A stretch of DNA of 64,000 bases. Source: Pipra filicauda (Eukaryota > Chordata > Aves > Passeriformes > Pipridae). The stretch spans positions 4,526,001 to 4,590,000 of the forward strand of contig NW_024104421.1 in NCBI RefSeq assembly GCF_003945595.2, written 5' to 3'. The stretch's first letter is position 1. Every line of letters starts with the position of its first letter. Below the pieces are notes generated by a model. The model made no database searches. It was not told the DNA's origin and was given only the letters and a program-made list of their open reading frames with translations. Position numbers and translations under genes: made by a program. Below are positions 40,445 to 53,885 of the stretch, one piece after another.

Positions 40445-41380
40445 AATGCACTACTAAGAAGAACTAAGGCCTTCAGCAAATATTTTTGCTCTGTAAAGTG
40501 AGGCAAGCTCAGCAGTTTGGGCAAAATTCAAGTCTGCCCCCCTATGCAGGGCGACAAACCTGCGAACCCTCAGCACAGACAGCACACTGTAATGTTGTAT
40601 CTCCCTCTTCCATGTCTGCCTTACTGACAGCAACTGGCACATCTCGGCTACCCACCACAAAGGCAGCATTTTGAAGGACAAATCCGTCACCCTGCTGCAG
40701 CACAGACTGCAGAGTTTTGCTATTGACCTCTACCTAAATACAGAGGAGAAAATCATGGCTGATGTTCTTAAAAGCTCTTATCATTCATTCATGCTGGCAC
40801 AGGTGTAAGGACAAGCTCCATTGGTGCTTCTCATGATGTGTACTCCTAATTCCTGGAAGGATTTCTGTGAGCTGGCACTCCTCCACCTTTCTGGTAACCC
40901 TTATCAAAGGACAAGCAAGGGGATCCAGCTCCTAGAGCAGCACAGGGAGCTGCACACTCAGCACACCCCCACAGTGGGGCTTGTCTTCTCCCCTGCAACA
41001 TGTCAAGCCCTGCCCATCAAGTAGCAGGTATTTGCAGGAAAAGTTTTCCTTATGACTCTTACTGAGCCCTGCACTGGCATTAACAGCATGCCACTGACAA
41101 GGCAGTCCAGTGCCAGAGAGTCCCCTGTATTTAGGGCAGGAAATACTTGCAGGTGATTACATGGTTGTAAGGGCAACCACTGTAAATCAAAAAAAAATTT
41201 GAACTGAAAACACAGTAATATTCTTGTTTCTGACCAGTTGAAATTTTCTAGGCTGATTTCCAAGACTAACTTTGTATTAAGATCTACCATTTAAGTTCCT
41301 GAGTCTTTTGGGATACCACTACACATTGTTCATTCTTGTCAAATACACAGAAATACATGGTCAAGTCCATTCATACTTAC
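40419..41380 (-). other. TMTC1: TMTC1 intron between exons A and B (962 bp)
   Basis: This is by far the shortest intron in the window. It runs from the consensus donor GTAAGT after exon A to the GAAG acceptor of exon B, with a GCTAAC branch-point match near its 3' end. I see no repeats or other features in it. Confidence 0.87.
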
Positions 41381-41462
41381 ATAGCTTATCACCAAAGCAG
41401 CTCTCTTCAAAAAAGGCCTTGCGGTATACAAGAAATTCTGGTTGTTATTTGCAGTCAGGTAG
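41381..41462 (-). CDS. TMTC1: TMTC1 coding exon A (82 bp, start of the DUF1736 region)
   Basis: This small internal exon begins with the third base of a codon and then encodes 27 full codons, starting YLTANNNQNF and ending KRAALVISY. The acceptor is CTCATATTTCAG and the donor is a consensus GTAAGT directly after the TAT codon. The final residues form the first half of a membrane helix that is completed by exon B (VILLLYFRLWIM), which supports the join. The phase at its end (0) fits exon B exactly. The preceding exon must end with two bases of a codon; if those are AG, the junction codon AGC is Ser. The identification rests on position, splice signals, phase and helix continuity rather than a long match, so it is slightly less certain than exons C to E. 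Confidence 0.88.
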
Positions 41463-43768
41463 CTGAAATATGAGGAAACAAATATTTGTTGTAATGCTTT
41501 TGAAACCAAAGCTCGTTTTTCAAATGGAGAAAAAACTGTACATTATTTTAACCAACCTGAACTAATGATGCAGTAATGACATCAACTCTTCAAAGATCTT
41601 TCCACATAACTTAAGTAAAATACAGTGACTAGTTCAGGTAATACACACTATAATACACTGGAGTTTTCCCATCAAAATCTGGTTTGGGTCTGTTTGTTGG
41701 TTTGGGTTTTTTTCTTCAAATCTTCAATTAACTCCTTAATCCTCAGAAAAATCCCATGTGTGTCTCAGTAAGATTGCTGTCTTCAGACTCCCAGAAGACT
41801 ACACCGAGACACATTTTTAAAAGGTCACCCAAACAGAACAATTCAATTTTAGACCGTGATTAAAATGCAAAAACTCCTTGTTCCCAGCTCTCCGCTCAGT
41901 CCCTAGAGATGAAAATAACTATCTGGGAGAACTGATTTTAAGCACTTTTTTGGAATGTATTCTGCATGCCTAAGTTTCATTATATGTCTGCTGACAAAGT
42001 GGTATGATAATTAATTGCACAGAGACAAACACACAGGTGGTTTACTGTTGTAGGAATGTTCATAAAACCCTTCCTGTTTCTCAATGAGTAAAATTAAACT
42101 GTATCTGAAGCCAAAACTACACATTTATTTTAATATAGAGTAGAAGCACTTGCCAAAGTCTAAGGAGCTTTCTTAATATAACAAACAGTGCCATACCCAT
42201 GACATTAATTCCATGATAATTCCATTTCTATTGAACCTTATAGATGCTTCATTATTGTAATAAAACAATGACAAAAAGAAATACAGAAGAGACAACAGGA
42301 ATATTTTAGGCATATAGGAGCTAGAAAACTATTGAAAAAATGACAAGTTATTTTAAGAAGTTATAAATACCAAGTAAACAAAATAAATTCAGAAGGAAGA
42401 CATTACACATTCTTCTGTGGAACATACAATCAGTACCAGGATACTCTATTTAAATGATTTACAAAAACTGCAGCTTGTATTGCAACACCTTCAAGCAAGT
42501 TACCTTTCCAAGCATGAACTCATCATATGTTTCGCCTGTGAACATCTAGGCATGTAAAACATATCTTATTTCCTCTCCAAATTCCTCAAGACAGTCTATC
42601 ATCTGATTGCTTCCACCCTTCAAGTCTTTGAAAAAAACAAGATTGAAGCATTTCCTGATGCAGCCAAGAGCCTTTAATATCTGGCTTTTTGTTCAAATTT
42701 TCTATAGTAGGAAGTTTGCAAGCCTGGTCACCATGGTGAGATGAAAAAAAGATTATACTGGAGAAAAAAAGCACCAGGGCAAAGCCGGGAAGACACAGAG
42801 GCAGCATTTAAAAAGAGGAAACAAGTACATCTGGGTCCTCTCTACAAAGTAACTCTCTTCAGAAAACTTTCCGTAAGTGTCATGCTTAAAACTAGGCAAC
42901 TAAACCATACAATGTAAAGCAAGCCAGATGACTTTCAGTCTTTGGTGTCTACTTATTGTCAAATGTTGATATTTAAGCACCAAACCTGACTTAAATGTCA
43001 GACTAATCTTCAAGGGCTGAACGCCTCAAAGTGCAAAGTTTCTCGAGCTCCCACTGATTTTAATCAGGCTCCAGCAAGTACAAGTGAGATGAAACTAAGC
43101 CTTCAGCTTCCTCTCCCCATGAAAGGTCAGGTTGGCCTTCAAGTGTTCACCATGGCCCTACTCCAAAGCCCACTGGAACCAAAGGGAAAGCCTCTCACTG
43201 ACTTTAATAGCATTTGGACCAAACCCCAGTCTTTTGTTCCCTACTGGAACCTTTCATGAAACTCAACCACCTCATGATTTGCAGCAGGAACAGAAGTGCT
43301 TGGTTGCACTTTGTTTACATTTGTATGTGTGGAGAGAGGAGAGCCCTCTATTTATCACGCTGTGTGACTCTTTTCAAGAACCTGTTTTCACTCACTCATA
43401 GTTTTATCTCACTGCAACACTTTAGGCAGGAATTTTCCATTACAAATATTTGCTTTACGTGGAATTATTCTGGGAAAAGATCAACTAGAACAGTTCAACT
43501 CTTTCACCAAGGCTTCAGTTACAGACAAAGGAGCACTTTTATCAGTGTCAAGGAGTCTGACAACTTCATCCTTGAGAAATTGCATCACTTGTTGCTCGTT
43601 CATTCTTTGCAGTACGGTGAAGGAATACTTACTCTTTAAAAGTCTTGATTTTGAATTCTTTTGTTTGCCTATGAGGAACTAAATGCTGCCCACATATTGT
43701 ACCTTCCTTGCAGCAAGCCTAAGACCATGCAGGCTACCAAGCACAGTTTCAAGATATGAGTCTGTCAC

Positions 43769-44331
43769 AGAATCATAGAATGGTTTGGGTTTGAGGGTAG
43801 CTTAAAGATCATCTGTCTAAAGATCATCCAAAGATCATCCAAAGGTCATCCAAAGATCATCCAAAGATCATCCAAAGATCATCCAAAGATCATCCAAAGT
43901 TCCTGTCCTCCCTGCCACAGGAGGACAGGACACCTTCCACTAGAATCATGTTGCTCAAAGCCCCATCCAACCTAGCTTTGAACATTTCCAGGGATGTGGC
44001 ATCCACAACTTCTCTGGCCAGCCTGTTACAGTGTCTCACCACCCTCACAGTAAAGAATTTCTTCCTAATATCTAATCTAAACCTGCCCTCCTTCAATCTA
44101 AAGGTCCTTGTCCTATGACTACATGCCCTTGTAAAAAGTCCCTCTCCAACTTTTTCATAGACCCCCTTTAGCTACTGGAAGGTGCTCTAAGGTCTCCCAG
44201 AGTCCCCTGTTCTCCAGCCTGAAGAACCCAAACTCCCTTAGTCTGTCTTCATAGTAGAGGTGCTCACTCCAGCCCTCTGACCATCTTCATGGCCTTCCTC
44301 TGGACTCGCTCCAACAGGTCCACGTCCTTAT
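43769..44331 (-). mobile_element. CR1 LINE fragment carrying an internal 11-bp tandem array
   Basis: The tail (AGAATCATAGAATGGTTTGG) is at the left. The reversed 3' part follows, interrupted by seven copies of an 11-bp unit (43819-43899), then the ORF2 end, whose minus-strand translation includes RLDIRKKFFTVRVVRHCNRL, and the block CTCTGGACTCGCTCCAACAG near the right end. The array lies where CR1 normally has a single copy of the GATCATC-type motif, so it probably arose by local duplication within the element. Confidence 0.93.
43819..43899. repeat. 11-bp tandem array inside a CR1 copy
   Basis: Seven complete units of AAAGATCATCC run from 43819 to 43895, followed by a partial AAAG. Only the third unit differs (AAAGGTCATCC). 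A degenerate unit lies just upstream (43804-43818). Confidence 0.95.
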
Positions 44332-47300
44332 CTGCAACTCAAAGTTTATCCGAAAGGTTCAATCAGATTGCAGTGTAGCTCTGGCCACTGCAGAGCAGGC
44401 CTTTTGAAAGCATTTCAGAAAACCCTGACGGGCCCTCTCAGTTTGTGTTGTGGAGCAGTAACACCTCCAGGAAAAAAGAAAAGCCTGCATTGACACTAAC
44501 TGCAAATCACCACTCTGTGCTAGAGAGGAGATGAGGAGCAACAAGAAGGAACCAGAATGAAAGCAGTGGGTAACTGGTGAAGGAAGAGTTCAGAGAGCTC
44601 TGAGCTTTCTGATCCTTCCTCCAAATGCTTTTGCTACTTTGCAGCTTCAGTTAAGAAATTTTTTTTTCCACAATAATTCAGTTAAGAAGTTAAGCTCTTC
44701 CATTTTGAGAAGGCTGCTGTCCTGAAGTCTGTCTGGAAATCCCAAAAGATAACATGGTTCATTGCTCAGTAATCCTGCTCTCCACCCATCAGATTGATCT
44801 GTGGGAGTGGCATAAACGGACAGGTTATGCTCAATGCCTCAAAGCTTTATGAGAACCACGTGGTTTTCCAGAGCATCTTAACAGAGCTACTACTTGTGTC
44901 AGGGAAGGTAACTATTACAACATCTCGTGTCTGGTGCAGGCAAAGAACAACACTCAGTTTGTGTCTTAAAATAAAATGAACTGCAAACAGGACCTGGATG
45001 AGGAAGTTTGCTATATGTCAGTGACACACAACAAGTATAATGAAGTAGTTTTTTACATGTAAAATTGCAGCTTGCAAATACATCTAAGGTTACACTGAAC
45101 TTTGCTCAGGCAACCTTAAGATCATCAACAAAAGCTTTTAATTTGCCTTTAGCCAGGAGAAGCAAAGAAATCACCACTATAACAGTTAAATTGTTTTATA
45201 CCCTTTTTAAACAGCTGCCTTGTAAAAAATCACTTACAGGTCAGATTTCCATGCATTTGACAACCTCTCTAGGCTGCCAAACATCCCTCTGTTCATGGGA
45301 ACCACTCCCTATCACCTGCTCCACCCCAACCAGCGCAGTGTAGCTCCCAGTGCCAGGACACGCACATGCCTTCATTCCCACAGGAGAGCGGGTGTGGGAC
45401 ACAGGTAGGGAAAGTGTACTGATAGTAGCACCACATAGGAAAATGCTACCTCCAGAGTAGGTGAACATTTCAAGGTGTGGTTCTTCAAGATTTTCCTAAG
45501 AAAATTATAAAATTTGAGGAGGAAATCCAGACTGCCAGCTTCATTAAATGAGTACGAAAAGAGCCCATCTGGGCAGAGGTTCCACTTCTGCTTCGTGCCA
45601 GCCTTCCCACAAAGTAAACCAGCATGTAATTGCCTACTTGCTGTCTTTTAAAAGCCTTTCAGGAATACTCCCCAAAGCAACCAGAATCACAACAAACAAT
45701 AAATCCAAGAAAAGCTTAATAATGCAGGGACTTCTCTCGTGAAGTTCGAGTGGAGGCCAGGACAGATATTTGGCAGCTCCTGCTTCCTGAAAAGCACAGC
45801 TCATCCTGAAATCAGTTACATCATCAGGGCACTGTGAGGTTTTATAATTGAAGACCGCAGGGTAGGTGGCCTAGTAAAATTCAATACCATGCATTTTACA
45901 GGAACATAAACTTTGCTGGTACCATATGGACTCTGTGTTAATCAAAACAAACTTCTCCAAGAAGCAGGCAGCTTTTTTAATTTGCCTGTACCATTGGAGG
46001 CATCCAGAGTTTACAGAACAGTGTGGAGCAGCACTGCTGCTGCTGTTCATTGCCATGGCTGCGTGAGCTATTGCAGACCACTATGGGCAACACATTTATC
46101 CCACACTGCAGCTGACTCAGCTTTGGTGTAAAACATGAACTTGCTTTGTGTTCTCTTTGAAGGCAATTAAGATCTATGATAGATGCTCCCAATTAGGAAC
46201 ACCTAAAACACCATGATAAGTATGCAGTAGAATCAGTTTTGGCATTTCAAGAGCATGTTTTGGTCAAGTCCCACCACTGTGAGAAGATCATTGCTCCCAT
46301 TTATATTCTTCTCAGGAAACAGATCCAAGTTCCCAGCAACCACCAGAGTTTTGAACTAACACTTTCAAACCCCTAATAATAAAAGAAGATATTGGAAGGA
46401 CGAGTATAGAAGCAAGGCTATTCTCTTATTCTCAATTATTGATAACAGTAAGACATCTCTAATCAAGACATTTTTAAACTCAGAAGGGGCTATTTTAAGT
46501 GCATGTCAAAGCTTTAGATCATGGATAGATGCACACCTAATTCCAAACCAGTTTGACAGACTCTCCTGGTGAGAATGAGCAAGTTTTACAGGAGCCATAC
46601 TCTGTCTATAGAGACCACCTTACCTTTTCTTCTTAAAGAGGACTTCCCTATCGTCTGTCCAGCCAGCTGCATCTTATATTGGAGAAATATCTTTTCCACC
46701 TAGCTCAGCCTACACTCTCCTTGAGGACAACCATTGAAGGGCAAATGTATATGAAATCCCAAGGAGAAAATAGGAATGAAAATCCATCATGGAGTAAAAA
46801 AATTGAAGTAAAAAAAAAAAAAGAAAAGAAAAATCAATATATTCCAGACACGTCTGGATATTTAACTTGCTTAAAATACCTGTCAGTGCAGGGAAATAAA
46901 ATACCAGTCATAACTACAGGTTTTGCAAGGAAGAAGAAAAGCCCTCCTGCTTCCTTCTTTATGAGTAGTCTTGACATTCCTCACAGCATGTGTGTGGTAT
47001 CTTTGCTCCTTATCTCCCAAGAGAGCTCTAAAGCCCAGCTACCACTACCCACACAGAGCCAGATGCGTAAACACACACAAACAGAAGCAGTTTTACAGAC
47101 TCTTTTGGGAGCCATGAAGAGATTTTATGAAAAGTCACAAATGTTTTAACTGATTTGCACTGATAATGTCATGTGCTCTTTGTGTACATTTTCAGTTGTG
47201 ACCATATTTGGAGTTATTGCCGTTTACTGGACTTTTGGAGAAAGCAAAAGCAGGGCATAACTGCACTGGCATATACAGCAGAGGTGGTGATCCGACTCAT

Positions 47301-50300
47301 GGCTTTTCCTTATCCTCTTAGGTAATACATACCCCATTCTGTGTGGGATGAAAGTAGAGGAAGAAAACTGGGAGGAGCAGGGAAAGGAGGAGAGAGAGGC
47401 ACAGTAAAGGATCAGGAATAGAAAGAGAAAAAAGGAAAGTAGCAAAATGCACTTAACGGATCAAAGATGTGACCAAGAAGATGAAAAAGAGTTTCTCTTC
47501 ATACCAGACATTCCACAGACATGACAAGGAGACAAGGTGGAGGAGGGCTAACAGGAAAAATAAGACTTCATCAAAGCATGGTCACCTTCTGCCAGATCTC
47601 AGGAAACCAAAGCACTGTGCCTGCAATTTAAAGCTTCCATCGATTTCAGCCATTTTATTTCCCTCACATCACACACACCTGAGGCATTGAAATCTTCCAC
47701 TAGGCTCATTATTCCCTGTCCTAGCCCAGTGAAGGGCTGGTGTAGGGGTATTTCAAGTAACCGCATTATAAGCAGCACTGATAGCAGCTTTGGCTGCTCC
47801 CCACATTCAACTACAAATCCGTATTTTCAGCTGTTTGTGCTTTTGACAAGCTTTATTCATTCAGGCTGAAAATTCTGCATTCCAGGAGCTTGTGTCAAGC
47901 TGAAACTCTGTTCTTCCTCGAAAGTATCCGGTAAAATAGTTAGGCTGTTCCTGAAAAAGCAATTAGAGAGATTGGCCCATATCAACAACATCGTGCAACC
48001 ACTTCACTGGGAAAGCTTCAGTGGTTCTGTACTTTGGAGCAGGGATTTGAGGTTTAGTAGAGGGACTGCAGAGATGCTGCTGTTGTTGATTTCGGTAACA
48101 ACTGACTCTGCTTCTGGGCATGTGACAAGCCACTGGGAAAAGAACTCCATTTGCAACACTCACTAGAGATCTGTAGCAATTCTCCAGGGTCTCCAGCCCT
48201 AACAAACACCTTCTAGAAGGAACAGCATCAGATTCTCTTTGCATTGCTCCTGCAAAGCCATTGATAGGAAACTCTCCTGCAATGCCTGTATCCAGCCTGG
48301 AGGAGACCATTTGCTTGGACTGTAGAGGGCTGAAAATTTGTGTCTGAAGAGAAGGCTACCTGAGCATGTGTTACAAGGAAGAGATGGGATATAAAGGGAC
48401 AAGAAAGGAAGGTAGGCCCAAAGAGGAAAGGGACAGGGAAAAAGATGAGCCAGGAGGAAAAAGATAGAGTTACGTGGAGATATTCAGACCTCTCCTGCTG
48501 TCAGAGATCTAGCAGCAGTATCCAAAAAATCTGCTGCCACTGGAGTTCCATTCACTGGTGTCCCCAGTGAGCACTCAGGAGCTGGACTGCAGCACAGGAG
48601 GCAGGAAAACCCCTGCTTTCCCCAGAGCAGCTCCACTTGTGAAAGCAGCTGTGCTGTTGACGAACCAGCCTAGAACAAGCAGATGGACCCAAAACCACAG
48701 AGGACAGCCAGGACTCCTACAGACTGACTGCTGCCTTTTCAGCTGCACAGGAAAGATCAGGCAGCACTCAAATACAGCCGTCCCCAAGACACACCACAAC
48801 ATCCATGGACCACGCTCACTCTGCATGGCCAGGCTGGGTGAGGGGGCTGCTTGCACAGGCAGGGAGCATGAGGTCTGTGAGGTATCTAAAACACACTCCC
48901 TAATCACAAAAAAACTAGCTTACTCAGCAGCTTTTATGTGGAGAAGGGAGGAGGTTATCCTCCACTCATGCACAAGGCTCTGTTATCATGGCTGTAAATT
49001 ATTGAGGTGTCCCTGGGAAGCAAGTGTCCTAGTAAAAATTTACAAACAAGCCATAAAAGATGTGGAGGTGTGCTGCCCTGCCTTGATGTTCTCTGTAAAG
49101 TGTTTCATGCGACTAAATACACACTGATCCCACTAGTCTGCTAATTTACAGAGGGAACCAGGGTGGCTTTAAAACTATGTATGTGTAATTAGGGAATTAA
49201 GACTAACTTTTTGCTGTTGTCTTTGACAAGGATGCCAGTGAGCAAACTTAAAAAAAAAATCAACAACAAAAAATAGCAGAAAAAGGGCACAGAAATCATT
49301 GTCTGTGAGACTGTCACTATTTTTGTGACCCTCCTTTCTCCTCCACACATCAACTCTAAAAATGGGATAGGCACTGATAAGAAGCATAGGGGTAGGTAAG
49401 GGTCAACTGGTCCCAATCCCAAACCTGAAACAACTTTTTAAGGAATTTAAAACATTCTACCGGTACAGAGTTTGACTTGAGGAAGGAGGGGAAGAAAGAG
49501 AACTTTTACAGGCGAACCTGTTCTCAATCAGGGCAAATTCTCAGTTGTGGGTTGTTGGGTTTTTTCCTTAAATATATTGCTCAACTGAGTTGTACTTCAT
49601 AAATCATCATTTAGGGTTGGCTCGAAAAAATCCTTTTTGCAATGCTTGGAGAGGCACATAACATTTTAGTTGTGAGCATTTCTGGTAAATCAAATAGAAG
49701 TGGTAAGCAAAAGTCTGTTTTCAGAGGGAAACATGGGCACAATTTGCAAAGAAATGCAGGGAGAAAACAGCACCCAAACCTCCTGTAAATGTAGCCTGAA
49801 GAGCATTGCTTTATTCCAAAACCTATTTGTTAGGATTTTTTTTTTAATTCTTACATAATTTATTTGTAATCTGAAACTACACGTAAAATTCAATTTAAAT
49901 CCACATTTTGCACTTAACTGGGGAGGGGGGAAAAAGTCAGGCATCTACAATTTGAATCCTTGACTTTGAGATAAGAGGATGAAAAGAGGAGCAGTTATCA
50001 CATTGCTGTGATGGGGGAGGGGGACTGTGGACCTTCAGGACAGTCAAACAGGGTATGTTTGGGGAGTTCACCAGCACTAAGGTCCAATAACCAATTTATG
50101 GACATAGATTAAAAAACAGCAAGTGAAAATGAGAAAATAAGTAAAAACAAGTCAAAAGCAAAATTCAGGCAGGGACATTCATGCATGTGATAATTATCTT
50201 TCCTCCTCCTCCCTTGGCTGTCTCTGCCTTAAGACAGTGAGGTCCAAGTGGACTAAAGGACCATGTTGGCACAGGCTTTACGAGAGCGGGAGAGAGCAAG

Positions 50301-53300
50301 TACTGTGAAAAAGGTGCTACTGCAACAGCAATGGTTTTCTTATTGAAGCGTTAAGGAAGATGGAAAAGCTCACATGGTTTCTTTGGAAGATGCCCACTAA
50401 ATTAAAGGAGGTTATAACCTAATCATTTATAGCAGAATCTTCCCAAATTCACGACAGATAGGAAAGAGATGGTCCTCGTTTGGATCCAGAATTTCTGTTA
50501 CAAGCCACAGGTGGCAGAGACACTAAATTCAATTGCATCATCCTCAAACTGAAGCTTGGTCCCTTTGCCACAAGCTTTTCCTTCAAATTGAAACCCATCC
50601 TCCACCTACTTAAAACACAGTTGACTGCATGTTAGTGCTAAATACTTCAGGAAGAAGATACTTCCTTTCTGGAAAACTCTTAATTTGACATTTGCTCTAC
50701 CATGTCCCTTTGCTTCTGCCAGATTAAATAACGCTATCTGTAAATATGTCACAGCCATCTCTGAAGACAAAATAAATAGTAAAAAAAACCCCAGGCTTCC
50801 TCACTCTTTTCCCTTAGAAAATGGTCTGTTATTTTTAACATCCTCAAAAATAGCTTGTTCTTTTTAAATATGAATGACATGAGTCTGTTAGCAATATAGT
50901 GAGGAATCAAAATAACATTCTTCAGAGCTGATATCCCTTCAGAGAAACTTTTTGATGTTTGCAATCAAATGCAACTCAATGCCAAAGTTATACTGCAACA
51001 CAGAGAGAATCTGAAAGAAAACAATTCGAAAATTGGCAGCAAATTACTTCTTTTGTCAGCAGCCCTGTAAGTAAATCGTGCCTGTGCTATTACTGTTGGC
51101 ATGAAATACCAAACACTACATTTCCAACAACTTTTATCTCTGTTACTTTTCCATGCAAACATCTACAAATCCTTAAATTCTTCAAATTAAAAATGGACCA
51201 GCTCTTTCATCACAGGCACTTGTGGTTCAGTTATGATAGGGTTCATCCATAAAAAATAAAAATTAAAATCTGCAATAGCCAGTAAAGATTAGTGGCTTAC
51301 TTTAAATGGATTTCCTCTGCAAAGCTATTCTTTATATCTCATCTAAACAGATAATAAATGCTAAAAGCCAAAAGCACATCAATAAAAAAATAATTCTGGA
51401 ACTTGGCAGAATTAGAAAAAATAATTACATTTTATCCTATTTCGACCACAATTCAGTCTCATCTACTGCCAGAAAAATAAAACCACAAATGTTTCAGTCT
51501 TCTTTAAGTCACTAAGATATTTGCTTTCAACTGCATTGGCAAGTTCCAAAAAATAAGCAGTAGCAAGAAAACAACATAATTTTGTAGTCTCCATCTCCAC
51601 GGAAGTAGGCTTAAATTCTGATATTTAAAAGCCTGGCAAGCATGAAAGATCCCGCACAGTTTCTCACATGAACGTTTATGGGATATTGCACTCAGCCAAA
51701 AATATGAGCAGCTTCTGCCTTGAGGATTTTCCCACAGCCTGTAACACACCCCCAGCCACATCAAACTTTTACAGGGTGGGGCTGGAGCTGACACTGAGTA
51801 ACCACACCTTTCCACCTAACTGAGAGCCTCTCTGCCCCAGGCACCCCAGGCTAAAAGTGTGTCACCCGCTTGGCTACAGGGAAACCCATGGAAACACATC
51901 GGGAATTTTGTTCAAGGCTTTGCTCCCCTCCAATCTAGCCATGTTCTGGGTCATTCTGGTAGACCATAACCAAGATCACTTTAACAAGGTCAATTGGTAA
52001 CAAATGTCCCTTCCACAGCCCTACTGTGCAATGCAGCTCCACAGTGCTGAAGGGATACCTGCTCTGGCACCGCATCCTCTGGCACTGCAGCTGTCCCACA
52101 AGCCAGCAAAAAGGAGAGTGCAAGGGTGTGGGCAGGCAGGCCCTGAAGGAGCCACACATCATGGGAAAGGTTGTAGGACACTCAGAGGACCCACAGTTTG
52201 TGTTTGTCTGGACTTCAAACAGTGATGGGATCTGGTCAAAAACGACGCAGCTGTGCAGACAACAAGGTCATGGAGGAGGGTGAAGGTCAAAAGCTGTATC
52301 TGTGCTACCACAAACACATCCACTCATTCCTAAGGGATGGTGGTGGCTCTTGCAGGACCACTGCTGTACAGTGGACACAACCAGGACCTGGACCTCAAAG
52401 GCCACCAGAAGAGTTGCTGTGGAAGAACAGCAGCACAGACTCTGCTCCGCAGCACAGCAGCAGTCTCATTGCAGCTAAAGGAGGAGAACCTTTTCTCCCA
52501 AAAATCACTTGTAAAGAAGCCCCAGGACATGCAGCGCTGCAACAAAACTGACCTAGAGAGTCTTGCATAGATTTACTCACAGAAAACAGGTATTTGCATT
52601 AAACTAACCAATTCTTTTTCTTTTCTTGATGCCCTTCAATATTTGCACTGCATATATCTGATCCTATTATTAAACACAATAAATAGCCCTTGTTGAAAAA
52701 CCGAAAGTACCAGCCAGCATGGGTAATGTTGGCAACCAAGACTGAAGACAGAGAGCTGCCGTTATTTCTGTATTTGAGTTATTGATTAAATGTAACATCC
52801 GCAAAGCAGCAATCAGAATTGCTATTCCACAAACATTCCCAGAGAAACAGAGACTTATTCCAAGGGCCAATCACATGCGCTCTTGTGGTTAAAATGCAAT
52901 TAAACAAGTAAAGCATCCAATATACCCACAAGCCAAACAAAAACAAATCACAGGAACCAAAACTGGGGAGTGAAAACAAAGGGAAGATTTTTAAAACATA
53001 ATTCAAAAATGAGAAGTATCAATACAGCTTGTTGTTTGTAAGTCATTGAAAAAACTTTGAGGTTGCACGTATATGTATTACTTATACACAAGCAAAAGGG
53101 CCTTTTTCCAAAATATGTCTCAGTAGGAAAAATCTTGTGAAACAGTAACGCTTTACTTATTCCAGAATACTGTCCTTCTTTCTTATGCTTCCTGGTTTAC
53201 TTTTGAAGTCTTTTTAAGCGATGAAACGGGTGGGAAGAAAAACATTCCTGAATTAACCATGTAAAACTCTTGCCCTCAGACCCTGAAGAAAGGTTATTCT

Positions 53301-53649
53301 GAGAAAAATAAGAGAGTAAGAATAATACCAAACAAATGTACAGTTCTAGCACTCTCTGTTTGATTGTATCAGAAACTAATACAGAGAACAACATCCTCAC
53401 CAAGAGCAAAGAGTCAGAGGCAGAAGCCATGCTGGGGGGACACCAGGGACAGCTCCATGGAGACCCCGCAGGACAGCCAAGGGCATAGTGAGCCTGTGCA
53501 CTGCCATCTCCCTTGGATGGAACAGGCCAGGTGTTTTGGAAGAGTACAGCCACTCTGAGAGCAAGCACAAGATTTCAAATCACACCTGCCTTGTGGATCC
53601 ACATGGATAAGAAAGGCGCAACCTCCAAACCAGCAGCACTTGCTATTAA

Positions 53650-53885
53650 ATTTGGCCATCACACCCCTCTGGCGGTGCTCAGCACAGGGGGCACCTACGA
53701 TCCAGACACCAGCCCCGGCTCAGAGCTTCTCCTCCCTGGTGAGGAGTCTCTAACCTGCCCTGCCTGGAGCAGGGGGCTGCCGCGGTGTTTTCTGGGGAGG
53801 GGGGAAGCAGTAGCGTGGAGTTCACCTAAGCGGCTGCTGCCTGTCAAGGCTTCCTCCACAGAAAGCATCAGCTCACCCAAGCGCA
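53650..53885. other. GC-rich intronic segment
   Basis: Locally high GC with several CpGs (CTGGCGGTGC, CTGCCGCGGTG, AAGCGGCTGC) and open frames on both strands (53513-53938 plus, 53695-53886 minus). The open frames are explained by the base composition (few stop codons), and no protein family was recognised. Confidence 0.4.

Noticed and set aside
40300..40524. 74-codon minus-strand open frame overlapping exon B in another frame
   Set aside because: It is a shadow frame; the frame with RLWIMGG and DNPASF is the one conserved in TMTC proteins and fits the neighbouring exon phases.
46624..46666. Possible 43-bp micro-exon on the minus strand with donor AAG|GTAAGG, phase-compatible with exon A (ending in AG)
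   Set aside because: The upstream acceptor is poor (ATAAGATGCAG), the peptide (GWTDDREVLFKKK) matches no part of TMTC1 that I know, and the 5' phase has no partner.
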